From Entrophospora sp. SA101 (Eukaryota > Glomeromycota > Glomeromycetes > Entrophosporales > Entrophosporaceae): a stretch of 16,856 nt of DNA. The translations under genes and the position numbers were made by a program. Each line of letters opens with the position of its first letter. Position 1 is the stretch's first letter. Below the pieces are notes generated by a model. It worked only from the letters and a program-made list of their open reading frames with translations. It was not told the origin of the DNA and ran no database searches. This document shows positions 9,826 through 16,856 of the stretch, one piece after another. Where the stretch lies: contig CAUDNR010004611.1 of the NCBI GenBank assembly GCA_958430865.1, forward strand, positions 13,382 to 30,237. Reading direction: 5' to 3'.

Positions 9826-10011
9826 TTAAGGTGGTGCCCAGGATCCTTTTTTTATTTTGGAAGTATTGAATTTTATATAATCTTCAGAACCTATAATCTC
9901 TTGTGTAATTGTTATATGTAACAGGTCTTTTTTTTTTGAAGAATATGAAAAAGAATATTCCCCATCAAGATATCTGCCGGAATTAAAAATTTGGTTGCAA
10001 TTAGGTTGCAA
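9826..10011 (-). CDS. Doubtful small ORF, 61 aa
   Basis: A minus-strand frame contains SGRYLDGEYSFSYSSKKKDL and, after ITQEIIGSEDYIKF, ends GSWAPP. The text is more protein-like than most A+T-rich shadow frames. It is short, has no recognised motif, and starts in a repeat-like GGTTGCAACC zone. It could be a decayed exon. Kept only so that it is not lost. Confidence 0.2.
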   Translation of the reverse strand: MQPNCNQIFNSGRYLDGEYSFSYSSKKKDLLHITITQEIIGSEDYIKFNTSKIKKGSWAPP

Positions 10012-10454
10012 CCACCATCAAAAGTTGTAACTGGTATACTTAATCATCACTAAGATTACTAAATGGGACATTTAATTTTTCATAATCAAGTTCTCTAATA
10101 ATGAACATTTCAAATTTGATGATTCAAATGATAAAATCAAATTACAACCATTATAAAGAATTTCAACAATAAGTTAGCAAATCTTGGGACTATATGAATT
10201 TCTAAATATTTAAAAAGTCACTGTAAGTTCTTGGATCAAATTCTTATAAGCCTACCAAAAAATAGTCAATAGTTTCAAATCATAATCACAAATTTACCAG
10301 AAATATGGATGCCCAGATTTAACATTCATTATCAGGTAGGTCCTATGTAATCACTGGCAGAAATAAACAAACTTATTTTTTTGCAACTTTATATTATAAT
10401 CATGTGACACAATCAGCTTATTGTTTAATAATAAGAATAAATCTACCATGCCTC

Positions 10455-10554
10455 TAAAGTTGGTATTTGCAACTGATTTGAAATTCTGCAACCAGTCACG
10501 ACCTAGATTGAAACATCCCAAATTGCAATTTCTTAGTTGCAGACACCAACTTTA
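10455..10554. mobile_element. 100-bp MITE with 20-bp TIRs and near-perfect 8-bp target duplication (hAT-like)
   Basis: TAAAGTTGGTATTTGCAACT at the left end matches the reverse complement of AGTTGCAGACACCAACTTTA at the right end at 18 of 20 positions. It is flanked by CATGCCTC (10447-10454) and CACGCCTC (10555-10562), an 8-base direct repeat with one mismatch. An 8-bp duplication is characteristic of hAT superfamily insertions. The element has no coding capacity. Confidence 0.7.
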
Positions 10555-11057
10555 CACGCCTCAATAATTCTTGTTTTAAATATAGCTATTTTGCTACCTT
10601 TTGATCCATGATAGTTTATTAACCTGTTAAAATTAATATCATAAATTTCCCTCTATTATTATATGTAACAATTACTGTTGGTTTTTTCTGGATATAAATA
10701 AACAGTAGAAATAAATAAAATCAATAGCTACCATTGTGGTTATTAAAGAAATAAATTTACATTTAATAATATCATTCTTCTGGGACACATTCTAATTATC
10801 TTATATATTTAAATGTATGAATTTTATACCCACAATCCAGGACCACTCATTAAATAACAGAAAACTGACAAAATTAACAGCTCATGTTTTTGTAAGTAAA
10901 TATAGTTTGATATAAAATTTTTTTATATAACATAATAAATGCATGATTTTCTATGGATGCAAAAAATTGGTTTACTATTATAACTATGAAATTTAAAAAA
11001 ATTTGCTCAGATTGGCACTAATTAAATCCTTTCCTTAACTGGTGGATCATGATTTAA

Positions 11058-12944
11058 TTAATTTCTTCTTGTATCAGCTTCACTCCCCTCTTCTTGTTTC
11101 TCTGCTGTACCAGCATCATTCTCTTTTTCTTGTTTTCCCAATATATCAGTATCATTATTGCTACCTTCTGGTGGTGGTGGAAAGTATAAAGGCAATAATC
11201 CCTCATATATTCTTCTATTACTTTCCTCAAAAACACAAAAGATTATTCTATCAATCTGTTAAAAAAATATCTAGCTTGGTTAATTTTTATCCTAGTTTCA
11301 AAAAAAAAAGTTCATTAAATTCTGAGTTATTATTTATACCTTTTCAATATGTTCAAAATCCTCCATCCATTTTCTAATTGTTTTCATAGCCACTTGTGCA
11401 GCACCAACACGAGGATATCCATAAGCACCTAACACAATATTTAATAAATTTTCTTATAAATATGACCCAACTTTATTAAATAAAACATTAAAAACTTGTA
11501 TCAACTTAACAAACCTGTGCTTATATTTGGAAATGCCTAAATTTTAAATCATACACATATTAATATAATGTATTATTAGTAGATTGAATAGTATGAAGAA
11601 TGATGGTGATTTTAAAACTTACTATACTCTTAAGATTGTTGACAATCATAACTTTCAATGATTGTCTATAAGCACTATTGAGAAGTTCTTCATGTTCTCC
11701 TACAGGCCCAACAGTATGAATAATATCTAAATAATTAAACATTAAATTAGTAGAATAATTAAATAGGATCATAGAATAACTTCAGAATTTCAGTTATTTT
11801 CAATCTAAATAGCTACACATACATTTTGCTGGTAAATTATAACCTAAAGATACATGTGCATGTAAGATAAGATGAATTATCCTATAAATATATATATCAA
11901 TTAATTAATTATTTACCTTTTGTTATTTTAGCATCCTATTAATTATTAATTATCATTTAAAATGTTAATTTCTAAACCTTATAAATACTTTTAATATTAA
12001 ATATTTAAATCTTACATACACCAGTTGGACAACCTCCTAACTTCTGACATTCACTCCTTAATCCTGGCCCTGCAGCTCTAAATTTTCATCTCTTATCTGA
12101 GAAACGTTTTAATGATAACATAAAGTTTTTAAAAATAAATATTATAATTGAGTGTTCACCTGTGAATTGCTCCATCAACTAAAAAAAATTATTATTCATT
12201 TAATCAGTCAGTGCCTTGGAAATATATTCATATATTTAATTATGATGAATTTTCTCAATCCCTTACCTCCTCCTCCTCCCATGAGAAACTCATTTGCAGC
12301 ATTAACTATTCATATATTGTAAAGTTATTAAAAAAATTTTTAAAAGTCATCAGTGAGCTTTTTACATATCAAATGTAAACAAAGTGTAAAATATTCTTTA
12401 TAATGTTGTTCAGGTATTGTTAATAACAATTAATATGTTATTGATTAAATCAATAAACATAGGTATATGGTCATATTTTCTAATCACTAACCAATTGAGT
12501 CAATTTTCAATTTCGTAATGTCTTCTTTGCTTTTATATATAAAATTTTTTTAAAGTATAAATATAAAAGCTTGATAAGTTTTCTTTATAGGGTTTTTATT
12601 ATTATTGATCGACTTACATTAAAGATATCTTATCATTAAGAGTTTTATTGTGAGAAAGACTTATATCATCTGAAATATAATGTACATTATTTTTTTTTAT
12701 TAAAGAAAACGATAATTATTCCACAATAATATAAAAAAAAAATTTTTTCACGTTTAAAAGTTCCTGGGATTCGACAATCAAATCCACCTTTTTTATATAC
12801 TTGAGACAAGGTTGGGATGTCTGTTAATTCCACAAAACGATCCAACGTTGTAAAATGTTTTTTTGTTTCAACTAAACAAGGTTTAAGACTTGTTAAAAAT
12901 CGTGGAATGGATAGATTCTTTCTTGATATATACAGGAGGAACAT
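11058..12944 (-). CDS. MACROD-type macrodomain protein (probable mono-ADP-ribosyl hydrolase), 12 exons
   Basis: Exons (minus): 12944-12752, 12669-12618, 12529-12492, 12305-12267, 12178-12160, 12077-12020, 11935-11917, 11843-11823, 11726-11623, 11536-11515, 11428-11340, 11255-11058. All 11 introns are GT-AG, and the 852 nt give a single 283-aa frame. The product is a complete macrodomain: EDITKLKIDSIVNAAN (84-99), loop 1 GGGGVDGAIHRAAG (104-117, catalytic-type D109), IIHTVGPVGE (148-157), loop 2 STGAYGYP (187-194) and IIFCVF near 221. MACROD enzymes remove mono-ADP-ribose from acidic residues and hydrolyse O-acetyl-ADP-ribose; both loops are intact, so activity is likely. A lead-in ELTDIPTLSQVYKKG matches the segment before the domain in eukaryotic MACRODs. 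The first 30 or so residues are basic and Ser/Leu-rich, suggesting a mitochondrial presequence. The tail is acidic and low-complexity. EDIT replaces the usual GDIT, and PNIS the usual PCIS. The start ATG is the least certain point. Confidence 0.9.
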
Positions 12945-13098
12945 TTTTTTTTTTAAAATGGTAATACCCCATGAAAAAAAATTTACAAGAAAATTTATTA
13001 TTAAAAAATTTTACGGAAATATGTTACAGAAAAATGCAACTTCCTTGTATACTTTTCACAGAATATTTACAGATAAATTCACAAAAAATTATGAGACT

Positions 13099-13187
13099 AC
13101 AGAAAAGATATTGATATCACTACAAGGATGTTATAGTAGTTTACAGAAAAAATATTGATATTATTACAAGAATGTTATAGTAAGTTT
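13099..13187. repeat. 44-bp tandem duplication
   Basis: The block beginning ACAGAAAAGATATTGATATC (13099-13142) is followed directly by a second copy beginning ACAGAAAAAATATTGATATT (13143-13187). The copies differ at a few positions and by one base in length. A partial third copy (ACAGAAAATTATAGAGTTT) follows. It is probably a slippage-derived minisatellite. Confidence 0.6.
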
Positions 13188-13324
13188 ACAGAAAATTATA
13201 GAGTTTACAGGAAAGTTATAAAAAATTTATGAAAAATGTGTTGATTTATTAATATATTGCAGGGCTTCTCAATTCATATTATTATTATTATTATTATAAT
13301 ATAAATACTCTTTTTTGTAAAGGA

Positions 13325-13612
13325 TTCATTTCATCGAAAGTTCATTTCGTCGAAAATTATTTCATCACAAAAAAAAAACTTCATTAAACAAATTTCTCCT
13401 CACACTTCCCACACACACCCCCACTTTCCTCACATCTAACTCGTTCGGTCTCTGGCTCGAGGATGAAATAATTTTCGACAAAATAAACATTCGACGAAAT
13501 GAACATTCGATGAAACAAACATTCGACGAGATGAACATTCGACGAAACGAACATTCGACGAAATGAACTTTCGATGAAACAAACTTTCGACGAAATGGGT
13601 GTCGATGAAATT
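13325..13612. repeat. 16-bp tandem array with an inverted copy forming a snap-back repeat
   Basis: Seven contiguous 16-base units related to AACATTCGACGAAATG run from 13486 to 13597 in perfect 16-base register, with a degenerate eighth unit to 13612. Left of them, 13325-13366 is the inverted counterpart of 13462-13503, matching at 38 of 42 positions. The arms are separated by about 95 bases, so they could fold back. The internal spacer is C-rich (CACACACACCCCCAC). Inverted plus tandem structure suggests a foldback transposon or a satellite seeded by one. Confidence 0.7.
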
Positions 13613-14046
13613 ATAGCACCATTAGAAGTATTTTGAAGAAAGAACAAGGTGAAAAAAATGCTTCTTACATTTCCAAAATAAATGTATAAATGATACTCAG
13701 ACACTTGAAGCTTATCTAGAAAAGAAAGGGTTACTTATGAAATTTACCAAGAGAAAGAAAAATCATAACTAATAAAAGAACATCAATGTGGAGACATGAT
13801 GAACCTAGAAAGAAAAGAAGTTTGAAGAAAAATAAACTTATTTTTTAATTATTGGTGTAATAAACATGTGCAATTAACACTGCAAAAGAAAGAACAGTTT
13901 CACATGACCAAAATTAATATTATTAAGTCCGTACTTTGCTTGATTTTTTTCTTCTTATCAAATAGACAAAAACTCCTATTTCTACCACTATTATTTCTCC
14001 TAATAATAAATAATTGGTTGAGTCAGTTGAGGGTAATTGTTCTTGC

Positions 14047-14595
14047 TAGAGGTTGGAATCGACTAAAATAGTTGACTAATACTAATTATTATTATTGTCT
14101 GGCCAATTTATAAATGAAAACGTTTTTTGTGGCACAAAAAAATTTTAATAATAAAAATAAATATGCGGAGTATCAATATTATGAAGAAGATGATAATGGT
14201 GGTGTTGGTGCTGGTGTTGGCGATAATTATCCATGCGAAATAATAAACATTGATACAAGGTCAAATCATTCCAACAATTCGTTGGCTTCGAGCTCAAGCA
14301 GTGGTTCCAGACCTTTAAAAAAACGAATTATAACATATAGCTTCGTATGGAAGTATTTCGAGAAAATTAAAGATTCAAATGGAGATGAATTTGTAATCTG
14401 CAAATTAAAAAAAAACGTTAATAATAATGAAACAGAATGAATATTCTAATTAAATAGGATGTTATTCCCGTGACTAGTGTGACCATTTTGCGAAGCAAAT
14501 GGTTACACGCTAGTATTAAAAAAATTTAGTCGACTAAAAGAAATTTTGACCAACTAGTAGTCAACTAAGGATTTTTTGGACGATTCCAACCTCTA
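14047..14595. mobile_element. hAT-superfamily non-autonomous element (549 bp), 15-bp perfect TIRs, 8-bp TSD
   Basis: The ends are TAGAGGTTGGAATCG (14047-14061) and CGATTCCAACCTCTA (14581-14595), exact inverted repeats. Both are flanked by GTTCTTGC (14039-14046 and 14596-14603), a perfect 8-base target duplication as hAT transposases make. The inside keeps the N-terminal part of a BED-finger ORF (14114-14440) and subterminal GTCGACTAAA / AGTTGACTA repeats, and lacks the catalytic domain. It is therefore an internal-deletion derivative that needs a transposase in trans. Identical TSDs and TIRs imply a fairly recent insertion. It lies in the F-box pseudogene read on the minus strand. Confidence 0.9.
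14114..14440 (+). pseudogene. Truncated hAT transposase N-terminus (partial BED zinc finger)
   Basis: A 108-residue frame entirely inside the hAT element. After an acidic and Ser-rich leader (NSLASSSSSGSRPLKKRIIT) it reads SFVWKYFEKIKDSNGDEFVI and then CKL. This is the opening of a BED-type zinc finger, in which a WKYF-like segment precedes the first Cys pair. The second Cys and the His/Cys partners are missing: the sequence turns into KKNVNNNETE and stops. The catalytic hAT domain and C-terminal dimerisation region are absent. The frame could still make a short peptide, but not a transposase. Confidence 0.7.
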
Positions 14596-14603
14596 GTTCT
14601 TGC

Positions 14604-15159
14604 TTTGTTTAGTAACCATTTAATTTCTTCAATTGTTTGAAGTGTCAATTTATCCATACCAAAATCTTTACCTATTACTATTTTGTGTATAAGTATTGTA
14701 TCTTTCCATTCAATAATTAGTTTTCATTTGATTTTGTACTTTAATTAGTTGAATTAGACATCTTGGAATTTATTGTTGTATTCATTATAATATATTTTAA
14801 TGATTGAATAGATTTGCAATTATTTGCTAATTTATCAATAAATTCTCAATGCTGCAAGTAAATGTACAATCTAACTCATTGAGGTTCTGAAAACTATTAT
14901 CAAATCTATGGTAACTATTTATCAAACTCCGATTTATATTATCAGTAATAAGTTCTTTAATAACTGTTGAATGATCTAAAATACAATTTGTTAATCTATT
15001 TATTAAAATATTTGATCCAGAAGTTGTCAACCTATTAAAATTTTGTTCAAAAAAATCAAGTCTAGTACAAAATCTTGCATAATTATATAATGGTGGTTTA
15101 TCATCTTCATTGAATTTAAATATTTCATTTCAAAGCTCAAGTGGCAAAGTTACTAACAT
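14604..15159 (-). pseudogene. F-box protein pseudogene, cut by the hAT insertion
   Basis: Minus strand from the ATG at 15159-15157: MLVTLPLEL, then TGA (15132-15130), then NEIFKFNEDDKPPLYNYARF. This is the F-box pattern LPxEL-x-xxIF, with the stop exactly where Trp is common in these proteins. The frame stays open to a TAG at 14827-14829. Just before it, a neighbouring frame continues with DKLANNCKSIQSLKYII, the kind of text found after the F-box in the LRR-like part, which shows a frameshift. A third stretch ends EWKDTILIHKIVIG...IEEIKWLLNKART exactly at the hAT target duplication. F-box proteins recruit substrates to SCF ubiquitin ligases and are very numerous in arbuscular mycorrhizal fungi. 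Stop, frameshifts and insertion make this copy dead. Confidence 0.65.
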
Positions 15160-15656
15160 TTTTTTTTGAAGAAAAATATATTCCCAACCAAATAAAAAAT
15201 TTAAGTTACATAACACGATCTCCAGTATTATGGTCAATAAAAATAAGCCACATATTTTTGGATCTGAATTCTTAATTTAATATAAAAACCATAAAAAGCT
15301 ATTTCAAATTATTAATTAAAATTCTCAGATCACCAATTAAACATAGAAACACTAATTAAGAATAGCAAGTGAATGTATAGAAATGCTAATTGTAAAAGTT
15401 TATTATGTTTTTTAATATATTTAAAAATATTATTAAGTCTCAAAAGAAATTACATGTTTTTAATTTTTAGCCAATGGTTCTTGAGGAGAACAGTGTTGGT
15501 ATGTAAACTTGATGTGTTACAAAACATTCTAATTTAAAAATAAAATTTTTCGAAAACATTACCATCAATCAGATGAATTTAGGGATAGTAGAAGTCAATA
15601 ACAATATAACAATATATCTACTCTACATATACTACTTGTGATATAAAAATAATAAT
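15160..15656. other. Intergenic region, nothing recognised
   Basis: A+T-rich sequence between the F-box pseudogene start and the TLDc remnant end. I see no ORF, clear repeat or RNA gene. It should include the upstream region of the F-box pseudogene and the 3' flank of the TLDc remnant. Confidence 0.4.
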
Positions 15657-15914
15657 CTATGTTTTATCAATTATTCGAAAAACTTCTAATTCATCATATT
15701 TACTACCATTTACTATACCAATTTCATTATATACTTGTTCCACATTTAGAACCGTAACCTTCCCATCTTTTTCAAATGCAAGATTTTTATGACCAAAACT
15801 TGGTAGTTCCCCTTTACAGCACCAAATTGCATGTTGGTGAATGATTACATTACTAAATTTAGTAGTAGCACTATTAACATCATCTCTGTTTGTTATATTG
15901 AATACAAAACTAGT
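15657..15914 (-). pseudogene. C-terminal fragment of a TLDc-domain gene
   Basis: On the minus strand an open frame without ATG starts at about 15914 with TSFVFNITNRDDVNSATTKF, continues through HQHAIWCCKGELPSFGHKNL (a hydrophobic-AI-x4-6-G-P-x-FG-x-x-L pattern) and ends YDELEVFRIIDKT followed by TAG (15659-15657). This is the last half of a TLDc domain, which normally closes with a (D/E)-x-EVF-x-(V/I)-I motif. In arbuscular mycorrhizal fungi TLDc is usually fused to BTB/POZ; eukaryotic TLDc proteins are linked to oxidative-stress resistance and V-ATPase regulation. The N-terminal half of the domain and any BTB are missing. The coding text ends within two bases of the point where a transposon-type fragment begins on the other strand. 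I infer truncation by insertion or rearrangement. An exon starting here is possible, but no clear acceptor is seen. Confidence 0.7.
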
Positions 15915-16032
15915 TGTTCCTCCTTTGGATTACAAAAGACAAGAATATCTTTACCAGAATATTCGTCCATTTGTTAGAGATGAATTCAAAGATATTACTT
16001 GTCCAAGACCATTCTATACTGGCAACAAATAA
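15913..16032 (+). pseudogene. 3' tail of a second DUF7869-like transposon ORF
   Basis: From 15913 the plus strand reads VVPPLDYKRQEYLYQNIRPF and then VRDEFKDITCPRP before a TAA at 16030-16032. This aligns with the C-terminus of the intact ORF at 6877-7965 (LTEERKIYLYTKIRQHVQDP, FKDILCPEP), with 16 of 29 positions identical over the core. The frame upstream of 15913 is only the antisense of the TLDc fragment, so the open frame from 15841 is a chimera and not a gene. The divergence from the intact copy suggests a different lineage of the family. Confidence 0.75.
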
Positions 16033-16178
16033 AATCATTAAGATTAATAAGTTTAATCTTTTGACAAATATGGTTAGTTTTAGAGTAAAAAAGTACTAAA
16101 ATAATTTATATACTTAATATGCCCTCATAAAAAGGATATAAGTATATTAAAAAAAGAAGAAGAATAATAATAATAAAA
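16033..16178. other. Short A-rich spacer
   Basis: It lies between the transposon tail and the TGA-interrupted ORF. It ends in a purine-rich run of AAG and AAT triplets (about 16151-16178) directly before an ATG at 16179. No gene is seen. Confidence 0.4.
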
Positions 16179-16824
16179 ATGACAAACCAAACAACATTTT
16201 AACTGAAGAGGAAATAAAAAAACTAATTGGTAGTTTAAACAGAAATCCAGATGAAACAGAGATAAGAGCAGTTATAGATTATTTTTGACTTCACCCTTAT
16301 GCCTTAAAACACTTAGAAGACAAAGAATTTAGAAAAAGTTTTGTTCATCTTATTTACTTGCATAAAAATGCACTAAATTGATATGTAAAAGCTAATGAAG
16401 AAGTTAAAAGACTACAGCCACTAGCAACTAGTTTAGAGAAAGAGAGGAATGAATTGCTTGAAAAAATTAAGAAATTAGAAGCAAGAGTAAAGAGTTAGAT
16501 GATGAAGTATGAATGGAGCAAGAAGAGGCTGAAAAAGCACTAAATAAGGCCATGGAATGGAGAAAATGACAAATGTTTGAAACTGTGTTGAAGCATGATA
16601 CTGCAATGGGTAAACCTCAAGACCAAATAGATTTATTAGAAAATAATTTAGCTGCTAAGAATCAGGAAATAAACTGAAAAGATTATTTAGCAATCAAAGA
16701 ATTACCATCTTTACCAAAGGAACAAAAAGAAAATAGATTGTGCAAACTCAAAAAATTAGTAAATAAGGTAAAAGAAAAAACTAAAGAGAAGTTCCAGACT
16801 TTTATTGTTCAAAAGAACAAGTAA
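16179..16824 (+). pseudogene. Coiled-coil ORF with five in-frame TGA codons
   Basis: Frame 16193-16490 reads NILTEEEIKKLIGSLNRNPD and on through EFRKSFVHLIYLHKNALN to EKIKKLEARV. After loss of one base in an A run near 16488-16491, frame 16492-16824 continues ELDDEV, MEQEEAEKALNKAMEWRK, PQDQIDLLENNLAAKNQEIN and a Lys-rich end, FQTFIVQKNK, then TAA. Over about 209 codons the only stops are TGA, at 16286, 16379, 16510, 16567 and 16675. Each sits in a context where Trp fits (DYF_LHP, ALN_YVK, EV_MEQ, WRK_QMF, EIN_KDY). One TGG is kept (16558). Nine Gln codons are intact. An ATG at 16179 leads into this text after a further one-base shift in a T run. The protein would be largely coiled coil; I do not recognise it. 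The standard code is used by the intact genes nearby, so this is either a decayed gene or DNA from a TGA=Trp genome. Confidence 0.5.
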
Positions 16825-16856
16825 GCCAATATGAGATTAGAATATAGAATTCTGGA

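Larger units (their letters stand above)
8983..11057. other. Long intergenic region without a supported gene
   Basis: No intact gene is convincing here. It contains two MITE-like elements (about 9480-9621 and 10455-10554) and one small minus-strand ORF (9826-10011) of doubtful reality. GGTTGCAACC-type motifs occur near 9990-10010. The left end is the presumed upstream region of the 211-aa gene; the right end lies downstream of the macrodomain gene. Confidence 0.45.
12945..14046. other. Long repeat-rich intergenic region
   Basis: No real gene is visible. The left part is upstream of the macrodomain gene. The middle holds a 44-bp tandem duplication (13099-13187), an ATT microsatellite (about 13277-13296), and a 16-bp array with inverted flank (13325-13612). 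Open frames here, such as the minus-strand one over 13384-13704, are products of the repeat and not genes. Confidence 0.5.

Noticed and set aside
11042..11377. Plus-strand open frame of 111 codons
   Set aside because: It is the antisense of the last exons of the macrodomain gene; its Tyr/Leu/His-rich text has no domain, while the minus strand carries the conserved macrodomain end.
12817..13158. Plus-strand frame of 113 codons
   Set aside because: Its first part is antisense to macrodomain exon 1 and the rest is Lys/Phe-rich A+T sequence running into the 44-bp duplication; no recognisable protein.
13486..13612. Could the 16-mer array be a CRISPR array?
   Set aside because: Units are contiguous with no spacers, the period is too short, and the context is eukaryotic.
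13384..13704. Minus-strand frame with SSNVHLVECLFHRMFISSNV-like repeats
   Set aside because: The repeating peptide is just the 16-bp array read as codons; frame and periodicity come from the DNA repeat.
13868..14071. Plus-strand frame of 67 codons
   Set aside because: It is Leu/Phe/Ile-rich A+T text that runs across the left boundary of the hAT element, with no ATG context or motif supporting it.
1..16856. Whole window as mitochondrial or endobacterial DNA, given the TGA codons at the right end
   Set aside because: The kinase and macrodomain genes have spliceosomal introns and use TGG for Trp, so most of the window is nuclear; only the right-end ORF raises the question.

Overview
This looks like a nuclear contig from an arbuscular mycorrhizal fungus (Glomeromycotina, Rhizophagus/Gigaspora-like). 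The evidence is strong A+T richness, short GT-AG introns (about 66-186 nt) with TACTAAT/TACTAAC branch sites, a tyrosine-kinase-like protein kinase with the Cys-rich N-terminal region typical of the expanded kinase families of these fungi, fragments of TLDc and F-box genes (also expanded there), and abundant decayed transposons. The assignment is inference from family resemblance; no database was searched.

Layout. 1-1030: coding-like but broken, unrecognised ORFs. 1030-2750: mostly non-coding, with a fragment of a repeated coding family near 1457-1545. 2752-4501 (+): protein kinase, three exons, 529 aa. 4502-6876: A+T-rich DNA with a decayed minus-strand ORF, a second copy of the repeated fragment (5951-6105) and a 452-bp inverted-repeat element (6145-6596). 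6877-7965 (+): intact DUF7869-like, transposon-type ORF of 362 aa. 8266-8982 (-): unrecognised two-exon gene of 211 aa. 8983-11057: non-coding apart from two small MITE-like elements (about 9480-9621 and 10455-10554). 11058-12944 (-): a MACROD-type macrodomain gene that I could rebuild as 12 exons in one continuous frame (283 aa, catalytic loops intact). 13099-13612: a 44-bp tandem duplication and a 16-bp tandem array with an inverted flank. 14047-14595: a 549-bp hAT element with 15-bp TIRs and a perfect 8-bp target duplication, lying inside an F-box pseudogene (14604-15159, -). 15657-15914 (-): 3' end of a TLDc gene, abutting exactly the 3' tail of another DUF7869-like ORF (15913-16032, +). 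16179-16824 (+): a coiled-coil-like ORF interrupted by five in-frame TGA codons, all where Trp would fit, and by no TAA or TAG.

The intact genes do not form a pathway. The kinase probably acts in signalling and the macrodomain protein in removal of ADP-ribose. The rest is a record of transposon insertion and gene decay. The most interesting unexplained feature is the TGA-interrupted ORF at the right end.
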